This document shows, piece by piece, positions 53,295 through 62,338 of a stretch of DNA of 64,000 nucleotides (the first letter of the stretch is position 1; each line of letters begins with the position of its first letter). This DNA is from Ustilago trichophora (Eukaryota > Basidiomycota > Ustilaginomycetes > Ustilaginales > Ustilaginaceae). The notes below the pieces were generated by a model, which saw nothing but the letters and a program-made list of their open reading frames with translations, was not told where the DNA came from and did not search any database. The position numbers and the translations under genes are program-made. The DNA lies in NCBI GenBank assembly GCA_900323505.1, contig OOIN01000032.1, positions 248,001-312,000 on the forward strand. Reading direction: 5' to 3'.

Positions 53295-53981
53295 ATGTCG
53301 AGCTCGTCCTACGGAGAACTTAATCCGTACGAGGAGGCTCGTCTATACACCAACAACCATGATCGAGAGCGCTACGAGAACATGGCTACCCTCTTCAGTC
53401 TCATTGTCGCACTCGACTACCTCGAACGGGCCTATGTTCGTGAGTCGATCTCGGAAAAGGAATACGCACCTGCATGCACACGCTTGCTCGCACAGTACAA
53501 GACCATGCTTAAACTCATCGTCGATCAAGAACGAAACTCATCTAAACCCATCAACGACCTCGCCGACTTTATGCGTACCTACAAGATGAACTATCTCGCC
53601 GCAGTACATCGTCTCAACGTCGGTGTGCCTGCCACCGTGGAACATGCTTCATCGTCTTCATCCCAAACCTCATCCGAGAGGGCCAAATGGGTAGCCGAAA
53701 CAACCCAAAACTTTATCACCTTTATGGACGCTCTCAAGCTCAAGCTGCGTGCCAAGGACCAGTTGCATCCTATGCTCAGCGAACTCATGCGTGGATACAG
53801 TCGCAGCGACGAAGTGGCCAAGGATCCAGATGCAGGCGAAACGCGTGCAAAGCTGCTCAAATGGCTCATCACGCTCAACCAGATGAAAGCAAGTGATGAG
53901 ATTGACCAAGATCAGGCGCGACAGATGCTCTTTGACGTCGAGGGCGCTTACAACAACTTCTTCCGTGCATTGCAAGATTAG
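53295..53981 (+). CDS. VPS28: ESCRT-I subunit Vps28
   Basis: Single exon, 228 residues, matching the family length (about 220-240). The ATG at 53295 (MSSSSYGELNPYEEARLYTN) is preferred over 53178 because Vps28 starts just before the conserved LY/RERYEN segment. The N-terminal core (about 1-115) with ATLFSLIVALDYLERAYVR and YAPACTRLLAQYK packs on Vps23 and Vps37. The C-terminal four-helix bundle (about 135-228: FITFMDALKLKLRAKDQLHP, LLKWLITLNQM, ARQMLFDVEGAYNNFF) contacts ESCRT-II. It sorts ubiquitinated membrane cargo into multivesicular bodies and in fungi supports Rim101 pH signalling. Confidence 0.95.
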   Translation: MSSSSYGELNPYEEARLYTNNHDRERYENMATLFSLIVALDYLERAYVRESISEKEYAPACTRLLAQYKTMLKLIVDQERNSSKPINDLADFMRTYKMNYLAAVHRLNVGVPATVEHASSSSSQTSSERAKWVAETTQNFITFMDALKLKLRAKDQLHPMLSELMRGYSRSDEVAKDPDAGETRAKLLKWLITLNQMKASDEIDQDQARQMLFDVEGAYNNFFRALQD

Positions 53982-54200
53982 CTCGGCGCATCCACTATCA
54001 CGCAATCCAGACAGACTCGATACCATTAAGCACCACCCACAATCACACTCCGAGCAACAACTCTGGTTGGCCATGCAAAGGGCCACTAATGATACAGATG
54101 TGATGACCGGCTGGAGCATGAAGTGTGCCCATAGCTGGCAATTGCAAATACCTTACAGGAAAAGAAAACAAAGAAAGAAAAAACATGATGGCTTGGTACA

Positions 54201-55151
54201 TCAGTCCTCGCGAACCACACCGGGGAGGAAAAACTGTTGGGAAAAGGCGAAAGCGAGACAAAGTTGAGTCAATTCCCAGCATACCAACCATCTCGAAGGT
54301 CGCCAAAGCAAAAGCAAAGCACTTACCGTCATGACACCGCTACTCTTGTCAACATCTCCGATATAGACGTAGAAAATGGCGCAGTGGTTTGCGCAAATGC
54401 AGGCGATGGTTGTGGTAGCAACAATGTAACTCGACAAGAATTTGAGAAAAGATTTCATCTCGAGATTGACGCTCTTGTATTCGGAGCGGTCATTTGGCTG
54501 GTTTTGTGCTGTGCTCGACTGAGATGCTTCAATGGTGGGATGAGCCAGGTTCGACCAAGTAGTGTCCAGACTCACTTCATCTTCGACCACTGACAGTCGC
54601 AGCTCGCCTTGTCTATTGGCCGAGAGTGTCACTAGATCGGAAAGCGAGCGCATGTGGTCTGCGACTGTACGCAGATGAAGCAGCTTGGGAAGGATGATGT
54701 GCACGTCAGGTTCCGGGCAGAGCGGTTCGACGATGCGGCTCATCTCTGCGGGTTTGAGCACCTTGATGAGCACATCCTGTACCACTTCAAGCTTGGCCCC
54801 CGTGTGGCTCTGTGCCGAGATGGAGAAGCTGAGTAGCGGATCCTTGTTTCTTTTCGCCAAGCGAAGGATGACGCTGTAGGCATTGTTGGCCGAGCGTAAC
54901 GCTTTGAGCAGCGTATCTGGCGACACTTCAAGGTTGATATGATTCTGAAAGTTGGACTCGATGCGGTAGTCTTGGAAGATGGAATCCACTTGCATCTGCG
55001 ACCAGATCTGTGTGCCATCGGTATCTCCCAAACAGATAATGTGAATCTTGTCCGGTGTGAGTTTGAGGATGCACTTGTTGGCTACTTTGCCAATCGACTG
55101 AATCACTCGAGTCAAGATCGAGACGTCGGCCACTTGAGTTCGAAACCTCAT
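54201..55151 (-). CDS. HUS1: DNA-damage checkpoint clamp subunit Hus1
   Basis: Two exons on the minus strand, 55151-54327 and 54233-54201, 285 residues, matching Hus1 length. The 93-nt intron has a GTAAGT donor and CAACAG acceptor; splicing replaces a non-conserved read-through with the short ending FFLPGVVRED, comparable to the final beta strand of Hus1. The start MRFRTQVADVSILTRVIQSI is the family N-terminus; LKLTPDKIHIICLGD, VSPDTLLKALRSANNAYSVI and HIILPKLLHLRTVADHMRSL are typical. Hus1, Rad9 and Rad1 form the 9-1-1 sliding clamp that activates the Mec1/ATR checkpoint at damaged DNA. A 16-bp triplicated sequence lies just upstream of the ATG. Confidence 0.92.
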   Translation of the reverse strand: MRFRTQVADVSILTRVIQSIGKVANKCILKLTPDKIHIICLGDTDGTQIWSQMQVDSIFQDYRIESNFQNHINLEVSPDTLLKALRSANNAYSVILRLAKRNKDPLLSFSISAQSHTGAKLEVVQDVLIKVLKPAEMSRIVEPLCPEPDVHIILPKLLHLRTVADHMRSLSDLVTLSANRQGELRLSVVEDEVSLDTTWSNLAHPTIEASQSSTAQNQPNDRSEYKSVNLEMKSFLKFLSSYIVATTTIACICANHCAIFYVYIGDVDKSSGVMTVSALLLLWRPSRWLVCWELTQLCLAFAFSQQFFLPGVVRED

Positions 55152-55963
55152 ATTAGCGATGGGCGAGATAGGCGATGGGCGAGATAGGCGATGGGCGAGA
55201 TAGGCGAGTGGCGATTTGGCCGCCCGGCAAAGTGCAGAGCCTAGCGAATGGGGGTTGAGAGAGCCATTCGGTTTCCACGCCTTGCTGTGCAGGCAAGCAG
55301 TAGCAGCTAATTTGAAATCGAGATGAATGTGGTGGCGCAGAAGGATAGGGTGCAGCCAAAGGCAAAGGAGCTTCTGAATCAATAAGTGTTGGTCTCTCTG
55401 CTGTTACGCGCCACCGCGACTGAGCGTTGTCCAAGCGTGTAAAGTTGCTAATCGAGGCATTTTTTTATTTCAACATGTTACACTCTTGAAAGAGACAATT
55501 TCGCGTTTTCTTTTCCTGGTGGAGGTTTTTTTTTGGCGTCGATCACATTGCACAGCGTGGGCTCTGTGGGCTCTGTGCGGCCAAAAGGCGTCAAAGGAGA
55601 ACAGCGCTCGGCCCATTTCCCAAGAATTCAGTCGCGTCGTCAGCAGAGCAGCGCAGAGCATCACAACTCAGTCACACACACTTACACACAATTGTCAATC
55701 TCAACATCAACCTTCTCAACACCATTCACGCCCTTTCGTTTACAACCTCTTCGATTCAATTCCATCTTTGCCCATCTACATACCCTCTTTACGGCTCGAA
55801 ACCCATTCAGGATTGACACGCATCACAGAACAAGCCGTTCCATTAACGAATTTGGCCCTTTGCTCTGCCTGCCTGCCTGTCCGCCTTGTACGAGTCCACC
55901 TCAGCCGTTCTTGGGCCAACCCCTTATCGCGCATTGGATAGAGCCTAAGCATCTCACACAGCC
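55152..55963. promoter_or_regulatory. Divergent promoter region, Hus1 / Rpn2
   Basis: 812 bp between divergent starts. The Hus1 side has the 16-bp tandem repeat; the Rpn2 side (about 55650-55963) is a CA/CT-rich leader without a clear TATA. No gene supported. Confidence 0.5.
55158..55205. repeat. 16-bp tandem repeat, 3 perfect copies
   Basis: GATGGGCGAGATAGGC repeated three times without mismatch, 7 bp upstream of the Hus1 ATG on the opposite strand, so it lies in the Hus1 leader or core promoter. Confidence 0.95.
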
Positions 55964-58900
55964 ATGGTCGCACCTGTCACATCTGCTGCCGGCATCGTCG
56001 CCCTGCTCGACGAGCAAGAGCCCGAGCTTCAGTCGTACGCCCTCAAGCGTCTCGACTCGTTGGTGCATCAGTTCTGGGCAGAGATTGCAGATGCCATCTC
56101 CAAGATCGAGATCCTTTACGAGAATGAGCGCTTCCCCGACCGTCAACTCGCAGCTCTCGTCGCTTCCAAGATCTACTTTCATCTCGGAGAGCACGATGAG
56201 GCGCTCATGTTTGCTCTCGGTGCCGGCCCTCTTTTCGACGTAGAGGTCAAGGACGAGTATGTCGACACTGTCGTCTCCAAGGCTATCGACCGCTACATCC
56301 AGGATACCACCCCGTCATCAGCCGCTGTGGATGCTACTGCCGTCACTCCTGCCAAGCCTGCTGCTCAAAAGTCCGAGATCGACCCAAGGCTGAAAAACAT
56401 TGTCGACCAGATGTTTGCACGCTGCATCGCAGACAAGGAGTTCAAACAGGCACTCGGTATCGCTCTCGAGACTCAGCGCTTGGACGTCATTGAAGAGGTC
56501 TACTCGGTCACTCACGATGCCGATCTGCTGACCTATGTCCTCGAGAGCACTGTAGGCGTCGTTCCTTCCATTGAGGTCCGCAACCAAATCCTCCACCTCC
56601 TTGTCCAGCTCTTCCAGAGGCTACCCAACCCAGATCACTTTAGCATCGGCCAGTGCTACGTCTACCTCAATGCGCCCAACCTCGCCTCGGAGCTCCTCTT
56701 CCACTTGATCCAGCAAGCGCATCAGCCTTCGAGCTCGTCGCACGCCAACACTCCTCACGACCCGCTCCTCGTCGCATATCAGCTCGCCTTCGACCTTGCC
56801 GAAAGTGCTACTCAGGAGTTCCTCGAAAACGTCCGCAGGGATCTCTCATCCAAGTCCTCCGCCCAGGCTCCCGCCCTCAAGACCGAGACTGCCGATGTCG
56901 ATGCTGACATGAACAACTCCACAGACTCCGAGGCCACCACGGTCCAGTCGTGCGTCGAGCGCGTTCGCTCCATCCTCCAAGGTGAGGAGAGCATCCAGCT
57001 CTACCTCGAGTTCCTTAAGCGCTCCAACAAGGCCGACCTCCCCATCCTCAAGGCTACCAAGGAGGCTCTCGATGCTCGCAGCTCCATCTACCACTCGGCC
57101 CTCAGCTTCGCCAACGCCTTTATGAACGCCGGTACCACGTCGGACAAGTTCTTGCGCGAGAACCTCGAGTGGCTTGCCAAGGCTTCCAACTGGTCCAAGT
57201 TTACCGCCACCGCCGCTCTCGGTATTCTCAACAAGGGCAACCTCAAGGAAGGTATCAGCATCCTCCGCCCTTACCTCCCCCAGGACGGCGTCACCAGCAG
57301 TGTCTACTCGGAAGGTGGCAGTCTCTTTGCCCTCGGTCTGATTCACGCCAACCACGGTGCCGAGGTCATGGAGCTGCTCACCAACACGCTCAAGAGCAAC
57401 CCTGCCGAGATTGTACAGCACGGTGCTGCTCTCGGTCTCGGTGCTGCAGGTATGGCTACTGGCAACGAGGAGGTGTACGAGGAACTCCGCAATGTTCTCT
57501 ACACCGACTCGGCTGTGGCTGGTGAGGCCAGCGGCTACGCTATGGGTCTCGTCATGCTCGGCACTGGCTCTGAGCGTGCTGTCGAGGAAATGCTTCAGTA
57601 TGCTCACGAGACGCAGCACGAAAAGATTATTCGAGGTCTTGCTATCGGTATCTCGCTCCTCTTCTACGGAAAGGAGGAGAAGGCAGAGGCTATGATCGAC
57701 ACGCTGCTTGCCGACAAGGATGCCATCCTGCGCTACGGAGGTGTCTACACCATCGCACTTGCCTACGCCGGCACTGCCAACAACAAGGCGATCCGCCGAC
57801 TGTTGCACATTGCCGTTTCGGATGTCAGCGACGATGTCCGCCGTGCTGCCGTCACCTCGCTCGGTTTCCTTCTCTTCCGCAACCCGACTCAGGTTCCCCG
57901 CATCGTGCAGCTCCTTTCCGAGTCGTACAACCCTCACGTACGATACGGATCCACCCTGGCCCTCGGTATCGCGTGTGCCGGCACTGGTCTCGATGAAGCT
58001 GTCGACCTTCTCGAGCCCATGACCAAGGATCCCGTCGACTTTGTCCGCCAAGGAGCCTGCATTGCTCTCGCCATGATCTTTATCCAGCAGAACGAGGCGC
58101 TCAACCCTCGCGTAACCAACGCACGCAAGACGTTCGACAAGATCATCTCGGACAAGCACGAAGATGCCATGGCCAAATTCGGTGCCGCACTCGCTCAAGG
58201 TCTGGTCGATGCGGGTGGACGAAATGTGACGATTTCGTTGCAGAGTCGGGGTGGCAATGCCAACATGCCAGCCATTGTGGGTATGGCGCTCTTTACTCAG
58301 TTCTGGTACTGGTTCCCCTTGGCCCATTTCAGCGCACTTGCTTTTACGCCGACGGCGCTGATTGGCTTGAACAGAGAGTTGAGGATTCCCGAGTTTGAAT
58401 TTGTCTCCGAGGCAAAGCCTAGTCTGTTTGCCTATCCGACGAGTTACAAGCCTCCTTCGGAGAAGAAGGTGGAACGGGTCGAGACGGCCGTGCTTTCGAC
58501 TACGGCGAAAGCTCAGGCTAGGCAAAGGAACAAAGAGCGGGAGAGGGCCCAGGCTGAAGGTGGAGATGCTATGGATGTTGACGATGCCACCACCACTGCT
58601 GCTAAGAAGGAGGATGGTGATGTTGCTATGGAGGAAGACTCCAAGGCGACGACTACCGCTGGGAAGACGAAGGCTAAAAAGGAGCGTAAGCAGGAACCGC
58701 GTTCCGAGATTCTTCCCAACTACTCTCGTATCACTCCTGCTCAGGTTAAATTCGTGACGTTCCCCGCCGAAAGTCGATTTGTTCCCATTCGTCCCGTCCA
58801 AGGCCTGGGGAGCAAAGTTAGGCAGGATGTTTACAACACTTCGTCGGTTGCTGGCAAGTTGTTGGGTAACTCTTCGCCTGCTCCGGGAGCTAGTGGAACC

Positions 58901-59425
58901 GTTACACCTGCTCAGAACGTGACTGGCGGGGGAAAGAGCTTGCATCAGCAGGCGATTGCTAATAATGCTTCTTCCCTCTTTGGTGGGGAGAGCAACGGAT
59001 CGAATGCTGCCGGTGCAACGGGGGCTGCGGGTGCTGTAGGGCCTACTGCCGAGCAAGCACGTAGTATCTTAACCTCTGCAATTGGTGGAACGGGTGGAAT
59101 TCTGCTGATGGTGGATAGAAGGTCAAAGGAGGAATTCCGGGCCTTGAAGATTGGTGATTCTGATGAGGATGGTGCCAACACCTCGGCTGCTCCTCGAAAC
59201 AGCGAGTCCAACGGAAGCAACGTAAGAGGAGACGATGATGAGATAAGCCCCGAAGATGCGGCCGCCATCGCAGCTGCTATGGCAGCAGACGACGACGATG
59301 AGGATGGCAGAGCAGATGATAAGGATCCCAACAGCGTTGCTGATCATCAATCCAGAAGGGACGGTAACAACGGTGGAAACGATGGTGCGGCTCCTGGTGC
59401 CGGTGGTCTGCCCGAAGCTCGATAG
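55964..59425 (+). CDS. RPN2: 26S proteasome regulatory subunit Rpn2 (PSMD1)
   Basis: Single exon, 1153 residues (yeast 945, human 953), ATG in GCCATGG. The N-terminal helical rod starts with GIVALLDEQEPELQSYALKR and ALVASKIYFHLGEHDEAL. The proteasome/cyclosome repeats span about 400-790 with alternating Gly/Ala motifs (ALGLIHANHG, GAALGLGAAGM, SGYAMGLVMLG, GSTLALGIACAGTG). After WYWFPLAHF comes a Lys/Glu-rich segment and a long low-complexity C-terminal extension ending in an acidic Asp run near residue 1107 and a Gly/Asn tail. Rpn2 scaffolds the 19S base and lid and carries the receptor Rpn13 on its C-terminus. A canonical aromatic/acidic Rpn13-binding end is not evident here. Confidence 0.95.
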   Translation: MVAPVTSAAGIVALLDEQEPELQSYALKRLDSLVHQFWAEIADAISKIEILYENERFPDRQLAALVASKIYFHLGEHDEALMFALGAGPLFDVEVKDEYVDTVVSKAIDRYIQDTTPSSAAVDATAVTPAKPAAQKSEIDPRLKNIVDQMFARCIADKEFKQALGIALETQRLDVIEEVYSVTHDADLLTYVLESTVGVVPSIEVRNQILHLLVQLFQRLPNPDHFSIGQCYVYLNAPNLASELLFHLIQQAHQPSSSSHANTPHDPLLVAYQLAFDLAESATQEFLENVRRDLSSKSSAQAPALKTETADVDADMNNSTDSEATTVQSCVERVRSILQGEESIQLYLEFLKRSNKADLPILKATKEALDARSSIYHSALSFANAFMNAGTTSDKFLRENLEWLAKASNWSKFTATAALGILNKGNLKEGISILRPYLPQDGVTSSVYSEGGSLFALGLIHANHGAEVMELLTNTLKSNPAEIVQHGAALGLGAAGMATGNEEVYEELRNVLYTDSAVAGEASGYAMGLVMLGTGSERAVEEMLQYAHETQHEKIIRGLAIGISLLFYGKEEKAEAMIDTLLADKDAILRYGGVYTIALAYAGTANNKAIRRLLHIAVSDVSDDVRRAAVTSLGFLLFRNPTQVPRIVQLLSESYNPHVRYGSTLALGIACAGTGLDEAVDLLEPMTKDPVDFVRQGACIALAMIFIQQNEALNPRVTNARKTFDKIISDKHEDAMAKFGAALAQGLVDAGGRNVTISLQSRGGNANMPAIVGMALFTQFWYWFPLAHFSALAFTPTALIGLNRELRIPEFEFVSEAKPSLFAYPTSYKPPSEKKVERVETAVLSTTAKAQARQRNKERERAQAEGGDAMDVDDATTTAAKKEDGDVAMEEDSKATTTAGKTKAKKERKQEPRSEILPNYSRITPAQVKFVTFPAESRFVPIRPVQGLGSKVRQDVYNTSSVAGKLLGNSSPAPGASGTVTPAQNVTGGGKSLHQQAIANNASSLFGGESNGSNAAGATGAAGAVGPTAEQARSILTSAIGGTGGILLMVDRRSKEEFRALKIGDSDEDGANTSAAPRNSESNGSNVRGDDDEISPEDAAAIAAAMAADDDDEDGRADDKDPNSVADHQSRRDGNNGGNDGAAPGAGGLPEAR

Positions 59426-59860
59426 ATGGAAGATGAAGAGAGAGAAAAAGTTGTTGTTTGGGATTTGAAAATTTTCAGTGTTCTCGTTCTCATACTCGTT
59501 GTATATTATGTGTGTGTGTGTATTTTGTGTGTGAAAGAGATCAAATCGTGCTGCTCAAGTCATTAAGAGAGCACGTAGTTGTCGACATTCTAACACTTGA
59601 AAACACCTTTCGAATCGTGAACTTGGTATAAGTTTAATGCAAAACGACGCTCGTATGCACTCTTGCTTTAGAACTCATTTCTAACACTACGCAATTGAAT
59701 CCGACACGATCCCTCCTCTTCCTCTAAAACCAACAATACGCTTCACCTCCCTACTGGTTACGCAACTTTCTATGTTATATCAAAATTGTCCAAAACCGAA
59801 CCGTACAGTATATCTAGAAACACATGGCTTGTGCATCGGTATTTCATGTATTTATTTTGC
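59426..59860. other. Convergent spacer, Rpn2 / threonine aldolase-Pcc1
   Basis: 435 bp between converging stops, including a TGTG microsatellite near 59509-59532 and a GTACAGTAT element at 59803-59811. No gene supported. Confidence 0.5.
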
Positions 59861-61897
59861 TTAACCAGCAATGCCAATAGAACCCTGTTCGAGCTCTTTG
59901 TCAAGCTGAATTTTTTTGGCCTCGTCAATCTGTCTCTGAAGCGGGTCAAATTGACCCATTGTCCTACAGATGAGTGCGGCATCCTCCAAAAAAGCGTTGA
60001 CGCTCAATCTCAACTGTCTCACCGTAGTAGCAAAGATCTTGACGCCCATCTCGACTCGATCCTGCTCACCTTCTGCGCTGGTCGAGGAGCGGTTGAGGAT
60101 GGTGAATTCTTTACGAACTTCTTTGGGCTTGAGTTCTTTATCGACCGAGATGGATTGTTGGAGGGTCAGCGCCGAGGTTCGGTCGGGGAAAGGGAGGACT
60201 AAGGATACGCTGTGACGCATGTCGTCCGAGGGTTTGCGGGAGGAGGTGCCGATGGTTTGGAAGACCAAGCCGCGGTTTTCGATCGACAAGGTGCGGGCGT
60301 GACCGTTGCCGTTGCCGTTGCCGTTGGCGGTGCTGGTGGCAGAGTCAGTGGTAGAGGTGCTGCTGTTCTTGTTGGGACCGCTAGACATGCTGTTCGAGTA
60401 CAGACCGGCATTGCCGGCAGCAGCAGTGGTGGCGGTGGGACCGGTACCATCCTTCTTTTCTTGCTTCATGAGCTTGATCAATTCGAGCAAGTCGTCGATG
60501 GCTTGCTTTTCGATCTGGTAGTGAACAACCATTCGGCCACCGCCGAGCTTGATGGGTCGAGGCAGCGACGCGGCACGTGAGACGAGTTCGGGGATGGGAA
60601 TGTCGATCGACGAAGTGTCGAGGAAGACCATACTCGTCTCGACGGGGGCGGTGAGACGAACACCGAGCTTCTCGAGCTCCCGGCCGGCATATCGGGCCAG
60701 CTGGTGAGTTGCCTGGAGCTTGGGATAGTTTTCCAGCACACCGACGCGTGCGGCGGCTACGAGAGGGCCAACCTGACGCACACCAGCACCGTAAAGTTTG
60801 CGAAAGTGGCGAACCTTTTTGATAAATTGCGAAGGACCTACCAAGATACTGCCGATGGGAGCACCGAGACCCTTGCTGAGACAGAGCGAGACAGTGTCGA
60901 AGGGATCACACAGCTCCTTGAGCGAGAGACCGGTCTCGGCAGCAACGTTCCAGATACGAGCGCCGTCGAGGTGCATGATCAGGCCAAGCTTGCGTGCCTC
61001 GGTGGAGATCTTGACGATCTCATCCTGGGGGAAAATGGTACCGTTGAGCGTGTTCTCGAGCGAGATGATGCGGGTGGGAGAAAAGTGAATGTCATCGCTG
61101 AGGTTGAGATTGGGTTGGATGTCCTCGTCCCATCGCAGATGGTGGCCGTTGGAAGGGGCAACAATCTCGGTAGAGGCGCCGCAATGGAAAGCGATACCAC
61201 CTGCTTCGTAGCGGTGGATGTGTGATCGGGTGTCGCAAAGCACAGTGTGAGGTGGCTGATAAAGGTGGGTTCGCAAAGCGAGCTGATTGGAGAGGGTTCC
61301 AGAGGGGACAAAGATCGCAGACTCCTTGCCGGTCAAGGCTGCGATTTCGGCCTGGAAGGAGTTGGTGGTCTCATCTTCACCATAGACGTCATCTCCCCGA
61401 GAGGCCTCTGCCATGGCACGAATCATGGACTCTGTGGGAGCGGTGATGGTATCGGAACGGAAATCCCTTGCGAGAAGCTGGATCTTTTTGGCATTGTCGA
61501 TCTTGCCCTGGAGAGGGTCGATTGGGAGGAGGGGAGCGGTCTTGTTGTGCTGGCGCGAAGAGGTGGAGCCGTTGGCGTGAACGTGGCCGTTTGCGTGAAC
61601 GTTGATGGGTTTCTGGGTCTTGGAAGGGCCGTGAACCGGGTCGACGGGCTCGGAAGGCTGGAGAGGGTACGAAGAGGTTGTCATATTGTTGGCGTCAAAG
61701 TCGTGGTTGTTGGGGCGAGCGTTGCAGACCGAAGGTGTAGTTGAGATCGATGCAATGCTCGTTGGCAACTTGACTTGTGCTTGAGATGTAGACCTGAGCA
61801 GAGGAGAAGCTCTGTAAGGGAGAGCCGATCGGGTGAAAAGGGGCAAGCGGAAGGCGATAAGCTTTGTGGAAGCGACGATGGGGGCGCCGAGAAGCAT
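59861..61897 (-). CDS. Threonine aldolase fused to a KEOPS Pcc1-like domain
   Basis: Uninterrupted ORF of 678 residues from the ATG at 61897; the frame extends to 61924 but only from TTG. Residues 1-60 are rich in Arg/Ser/Leu without acids, like a mitochondrial presequence; Met72 could start a cytosolic form. A PLP-dependent threonine aldolase follows from about 145 (RDFRSDTITAPTESM, SGTLSNQLALR, HLDGARIWN, Lys342 in SLCLSKGLGAPIGS) to about 480. After a low-complexity linker (Asn/Gly/Ser/Thr), residues about 560-648 match Pcc1: HSVSLVLPFPDR, SISVDKEL, and QLRLSVNAFLEDAALICRTM. Pcc1 dimerises the KEOPS complex that makes t6A in tRNA; threonine aldolase splits threonine to glycine and acetaldehyde. 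The 16-residue segment at 126-141 is similar to that at 650-665. Confidence 0.88.
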   Translation of the reverse strand: MLLGAPIVASTKLIAFRLPLFTRSALPYRASPLLRSTSQAQVKLPTSIASISTTPSVCNARPNNHDFDANNMTTSSYPLQPSEPVDPVHGPSKTQKPINVHANGHVHANGSTSSRQHNKTAPLLPIDPLQGKIDNAKKIQLLARDFRSDTITAPTESMIRAMAEASRGDDVYGEDETTNSFQAEIAALTGKESAIFVPSGTLSNQLALRTHLYQPPHTVLCDTRSHIHRYEAGGIAFHCGASTEIVAPSNGHHLRWDEDIQPNLNLSDDIHFSPTRIISLENTLNGTIFPQDEIVKISTEARKLGLIMHLDGARIWNVAAETGLSLKELCDPFDTVSLCLSKGLGAPIGSILVGPSQFIKKVRHFRKLYGAGVRQVGPLVAAARVGVLENYPKLQATHQLARYAGRELEKLGVRLTAPVETSMVFLDTSSIDIPIPELVSRAASLPRPIKLGGGRMVVHYQIEKQAIDDLLELIKLMKQEKKDGTGPTATTAAAGNAGLYSNSMSSGPNKNSSTSTTDSATSTANGNGNGNGHARTLSIENRGLVFQTIGTSSRKPSDDMRHSVSLVLPFPDRTSALTLQQSISVDKELKPKEVRKEFTILNRSSTSAEGEQDRVEMGVKIFATTVRQLRLSVNAFLEDAALICRTMGQFDPLQRQIDEAKKIQLDKELEQGSIGIAG

Positions 61898-62338
61898 AAG
61901 GAATGGAGCAAAGCGATGCTCCAATTGATGTATTTATGTGAAGGGTGGAGAGCAGTTGGTGGGGAGAGAGCGAGAGCGAGAGCGCGAGAGCGAGAGGGGG
62001 GGGCGTAGTGAGAATATTTACACGATAGCACGATTCTTCTTCTTGTCATCTACTGTACAGCACACGCGGTCGTTGATGTGATATCAAAAGCGCTCAGTCG
62101 CTCCTCCTCGGCGCGGTGCATTTCGACTCCACGGGGCGAATGCATCCGAAAGGTGCCATACAACCACGCTGACCTTGACGCACATAAAAGGACCCCTGGT
62201 TTTGCCTCTCTGGTTGCGTAAAGTACTACGAGGATTGTACCGCTTTGTTCAAAACATGAGTCGGCCAACCCTCAGCTCAGCAGCAGTACTACAAGGAATG
62301 CCTACGATAACACCGCAGAGATTAGAGAGAGATGAAAT
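61898..62338. other. Upstream region of threonine aldolase-Pcc1 gene
   Basis: 441 bp holding the promoter of the minus-strand fusion gene. GA/CT-rich near 61966-61998, with a TACTGTACAGCA element at 62051-62062. No supported gene. Confidence 0.45.

Noticed and set aside
55152..55382. N-terminal extension of Hus1
   Set aside because: Open frame upstream includes the 16-bp tandem repeat; Hus1 proteins start at MRFR/MKFR, matching the Met at 55151.
56846..59056. 736-codon open frame antisense to Rpn2
   Set aside because: Same reason: the opposite strand encodes conserved Rpn2 throughout, and the antisense translation is low-complexity.
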